A stretch of 64,000 bases of DNA from Aldrovandia affinis. Taxonomy: Eukaryota; Chordata; Actinopteri; Notacanthiformes; Halosauridae. Position numbers and translations under genes: made by a program. This document shows positions 62,441-64,000 of the stretch, piece after piece. The stretch spans positions 6,809,001-6,873,000 of the forward strand of contig JAINUG010000005.1 of NCBI GenBank assembly GCA_029706075.1. The letters are read 5' to 3'. Position 1 is the first letter of the stretch, and each line of letters opens with the position of its first letter. The notes under the pieces were generated by a model that saw nothing but the letters and a program-made list of their open reading frames with translations, was not told where the DNA came from and searched no databases.

Positions 62441-64000
62441 TATGAGTTTTGTCAGTGGCCAGGCCTTTCTCTCTCTCTCTCTCCTTGGATCCTCTGCTCC
62501 CTCTAGCAGCAAGGTGAGCTTCAGTGAGTCCCATTCAGGGAAGGTGCATCCAGCACATCACCAGTTGTATGCGGGCCTGCGTGTAAAAACGTTAATTGCC
62601 CAAATAAAGGCAACGCAGGGCACACTCAGCTGTGCATAATGAGTTGGGGAAAGCCTGCACCCACCTGGTGAAATGGACATGACTCGGCTGTGAGTGTAAA
62701 ACATAGGAGCATAGAATCATGTGACTTTGAAGGCAAAATAAAACTTCACCCCGCCACAAACCCACTGTATGCAACTACGGGAACAGCCACTACCCAGGGA
62801 CCGGCAGTGACGTGGGCGGGTGAACCGAGTCAAGACGGACTCTGCCAAACTGTCGACCGTGATTCCGATACCCACTGGGAAGCCTTCTGTACATGCAGCG
62901 AACCTGTGCCGGCTTCCCTCCCCCTCCCTGTAAAATTATTTTACTTTTTTAATTCCCATTGTTAAAGATCCGCTGTACATAAGTGAGTTCCTCAATTAAG
63001 TTCCTCAATTTAACAGGAAATTGGGGCAGTGGGTGTGTTTCTGAATGACTACCAAGCTACTATAAAACCTCAATTAAACACTGAGAACCAGATCCATTTA
63101 CTAAAGGATTGTAAAAAATCGAAAAGCTGTCATGGGTGCAAAGGGTAAAATCACTATTAGGATGTAATTTGCGGGGGTTAAGTCACTTTGCAACTTTCCT
63201 TTAGATTAATAGTTCAATCTGTTCATGCATATGTATACATGGGGTGAACACATTAAAACAGAGTGTAGATTTTGTAAATTAGATCGATTAAGTATTCCGT
63301 CTGATGTACTAAAGCATGCCTTCATAACTCTCTCTCTCTTTGCGTGAGAATTTTAACCAGGTGGTATTTTATGAGCGCTGGGTCTATCGCATAGGTATTT
63401 CACAATTCCTGTTTTGTATTGCGCTTCCTGCGATACTCGTTGCTGTTCCAGCGAAGCAAAAAAGAAAATCACAAATGGTGTTGCAATGTACGCCGGTTCA
63501 TGTCACGACAGCTTTATTTTCAGGAATATCTGTATCTACAGACAGCTAAGTCAGGATTGTAAATATATATTCTATATAGCATACATATTATTGAACTTGA
63601 AATAACAATTATATTAAAGTACGCAGGATTTGTCTTGACTAATTTGGCATCAGCTAGTTCTGAATTTGAACAATTATCAGGTCAGGAGGGTATACAATTA
63701 ATCGTGAATACAGTTTTACTTTCAGTCGTTCTGTGGCCTTCTCCCATCACAAGTTTAACTGTTTCTATTCTTTATTCTTGTTTTAATATTCTTTCCTCGG
63801 TTGGACCACCGCTTGTGTCTTTTTCCCACATTATGTTGTAGGAAAGTTTTTATTTTGGATACCGCCTAACGTCATTTCTTTACATCATCAGTTGTTGTTT
63901 TCTTTATATCATCTACTGTTCGTTGTGTTATGCCTAATGCATAATTTTTTTCTTCTTCTCCATTGGTGTTGTTTTCCTATGCTGTAATATGGCGTTGTGA
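62441..64000. other. Window end, no recognised gene
   Basis: 62441-62950 may be further degraded retroelement sequence continuing the DIRS relic. 63080-63530 has a transposon-like flavour but no defined ends. The remaining frames (63340-63549, 63635-63841) show no known motif. Confidence 0.4.

Noticed and set aside
63340..63841. Two 68-69-codon plus-strand frames at the window end
   Set aside because: No motif, AT-rich, within repeat-like sequence. Chance frames cannot be excluded.
46731..64000. MYO3B coding exons, expected downstream of UBR3 from human gene order
   Set aside because: No kinase or myosin motif was seen on either strand. The gene may start beyond the window or the order may differ.

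Overview
The window is vertebrate genomic DNA, almost certainly from a teleost fish. It carries one recognisable host gene, split into many small exons with consensus GT-AG borders, in AT-rich DNA full of fish-type transposons (Tc1/mariner, PIF/Harbinger, hAT, DIRS-like, CR1/L2-like LINEs, tRNA-derived SINEs, LTRs). There are no bacterial features. The repeat spectrum might fit an early-branching teleost such as an elopomorph, but this is only an impression.

The gene is the 3' part of UBR3, an E3 ubiquitin ligase, on the + strand. Fifteen consecutive coding exons run from 4591 to the stop codon at 43660-43662. All fourteen splice junctions keep frame and give a 676-residue C-terminal segment. 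This holds the split RING finger, a central helical region and a C-terminal cysteine-rich zinc-binding region. Exons upstream of 4591 lie outside the window or were not recognised. The 3' UTR begins with a 36-bp triplicated repeat and probably ends at one of several AATAAA signals, the best-placed near 46710.

Region by region: 1-4590 is presumed intron with a deleted Tc1 copy. From 4591 to 24012 there are eight exons; their introns hold microsatellites, a 45-bp minisatellite, SINE pieces, a 164-bp direct duplication and a collapsed PIF/Harbinger element. From 24013 to 34198 lies a 10.2-kb intron with Tc1, SINE, LINE and a composite teleost repeat, plus an internally deleted Tc1 with long inverted repeats. 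From 34199 to 38995 six exons are packed closely. The last intron (38996-43544) carries a CA-rich minisatellite, a nearly complete Tc1 element and a 5'-truncated LINE.

Downstream of UBR3 (46.7-64 kb) no gene is recognised with confidence. The stretch holds further Tc1 and LINE fragments, a solo LTR with a perfect 5-bp target duplication, an hAT transposase tail, a DIRS-type reverse transcriptase/RNase H relic, and a 2-kb zone with a short motif (AACAGGGTGGAAC and variants) repeated about nine times in both orientations. Three small exon-like segments at 50.2-52.7 kb might be the start of another gene; this is weakly supported.

I found no convincing new biological system. The best leads are the AACAGGGTGGAAC cluster, the adjoining repeats that place a 3' splice site directly against a 5' splice site, the repeat array just after the UBR3 stop codon, and two Tc1 copies that seem to share one internal deletion.
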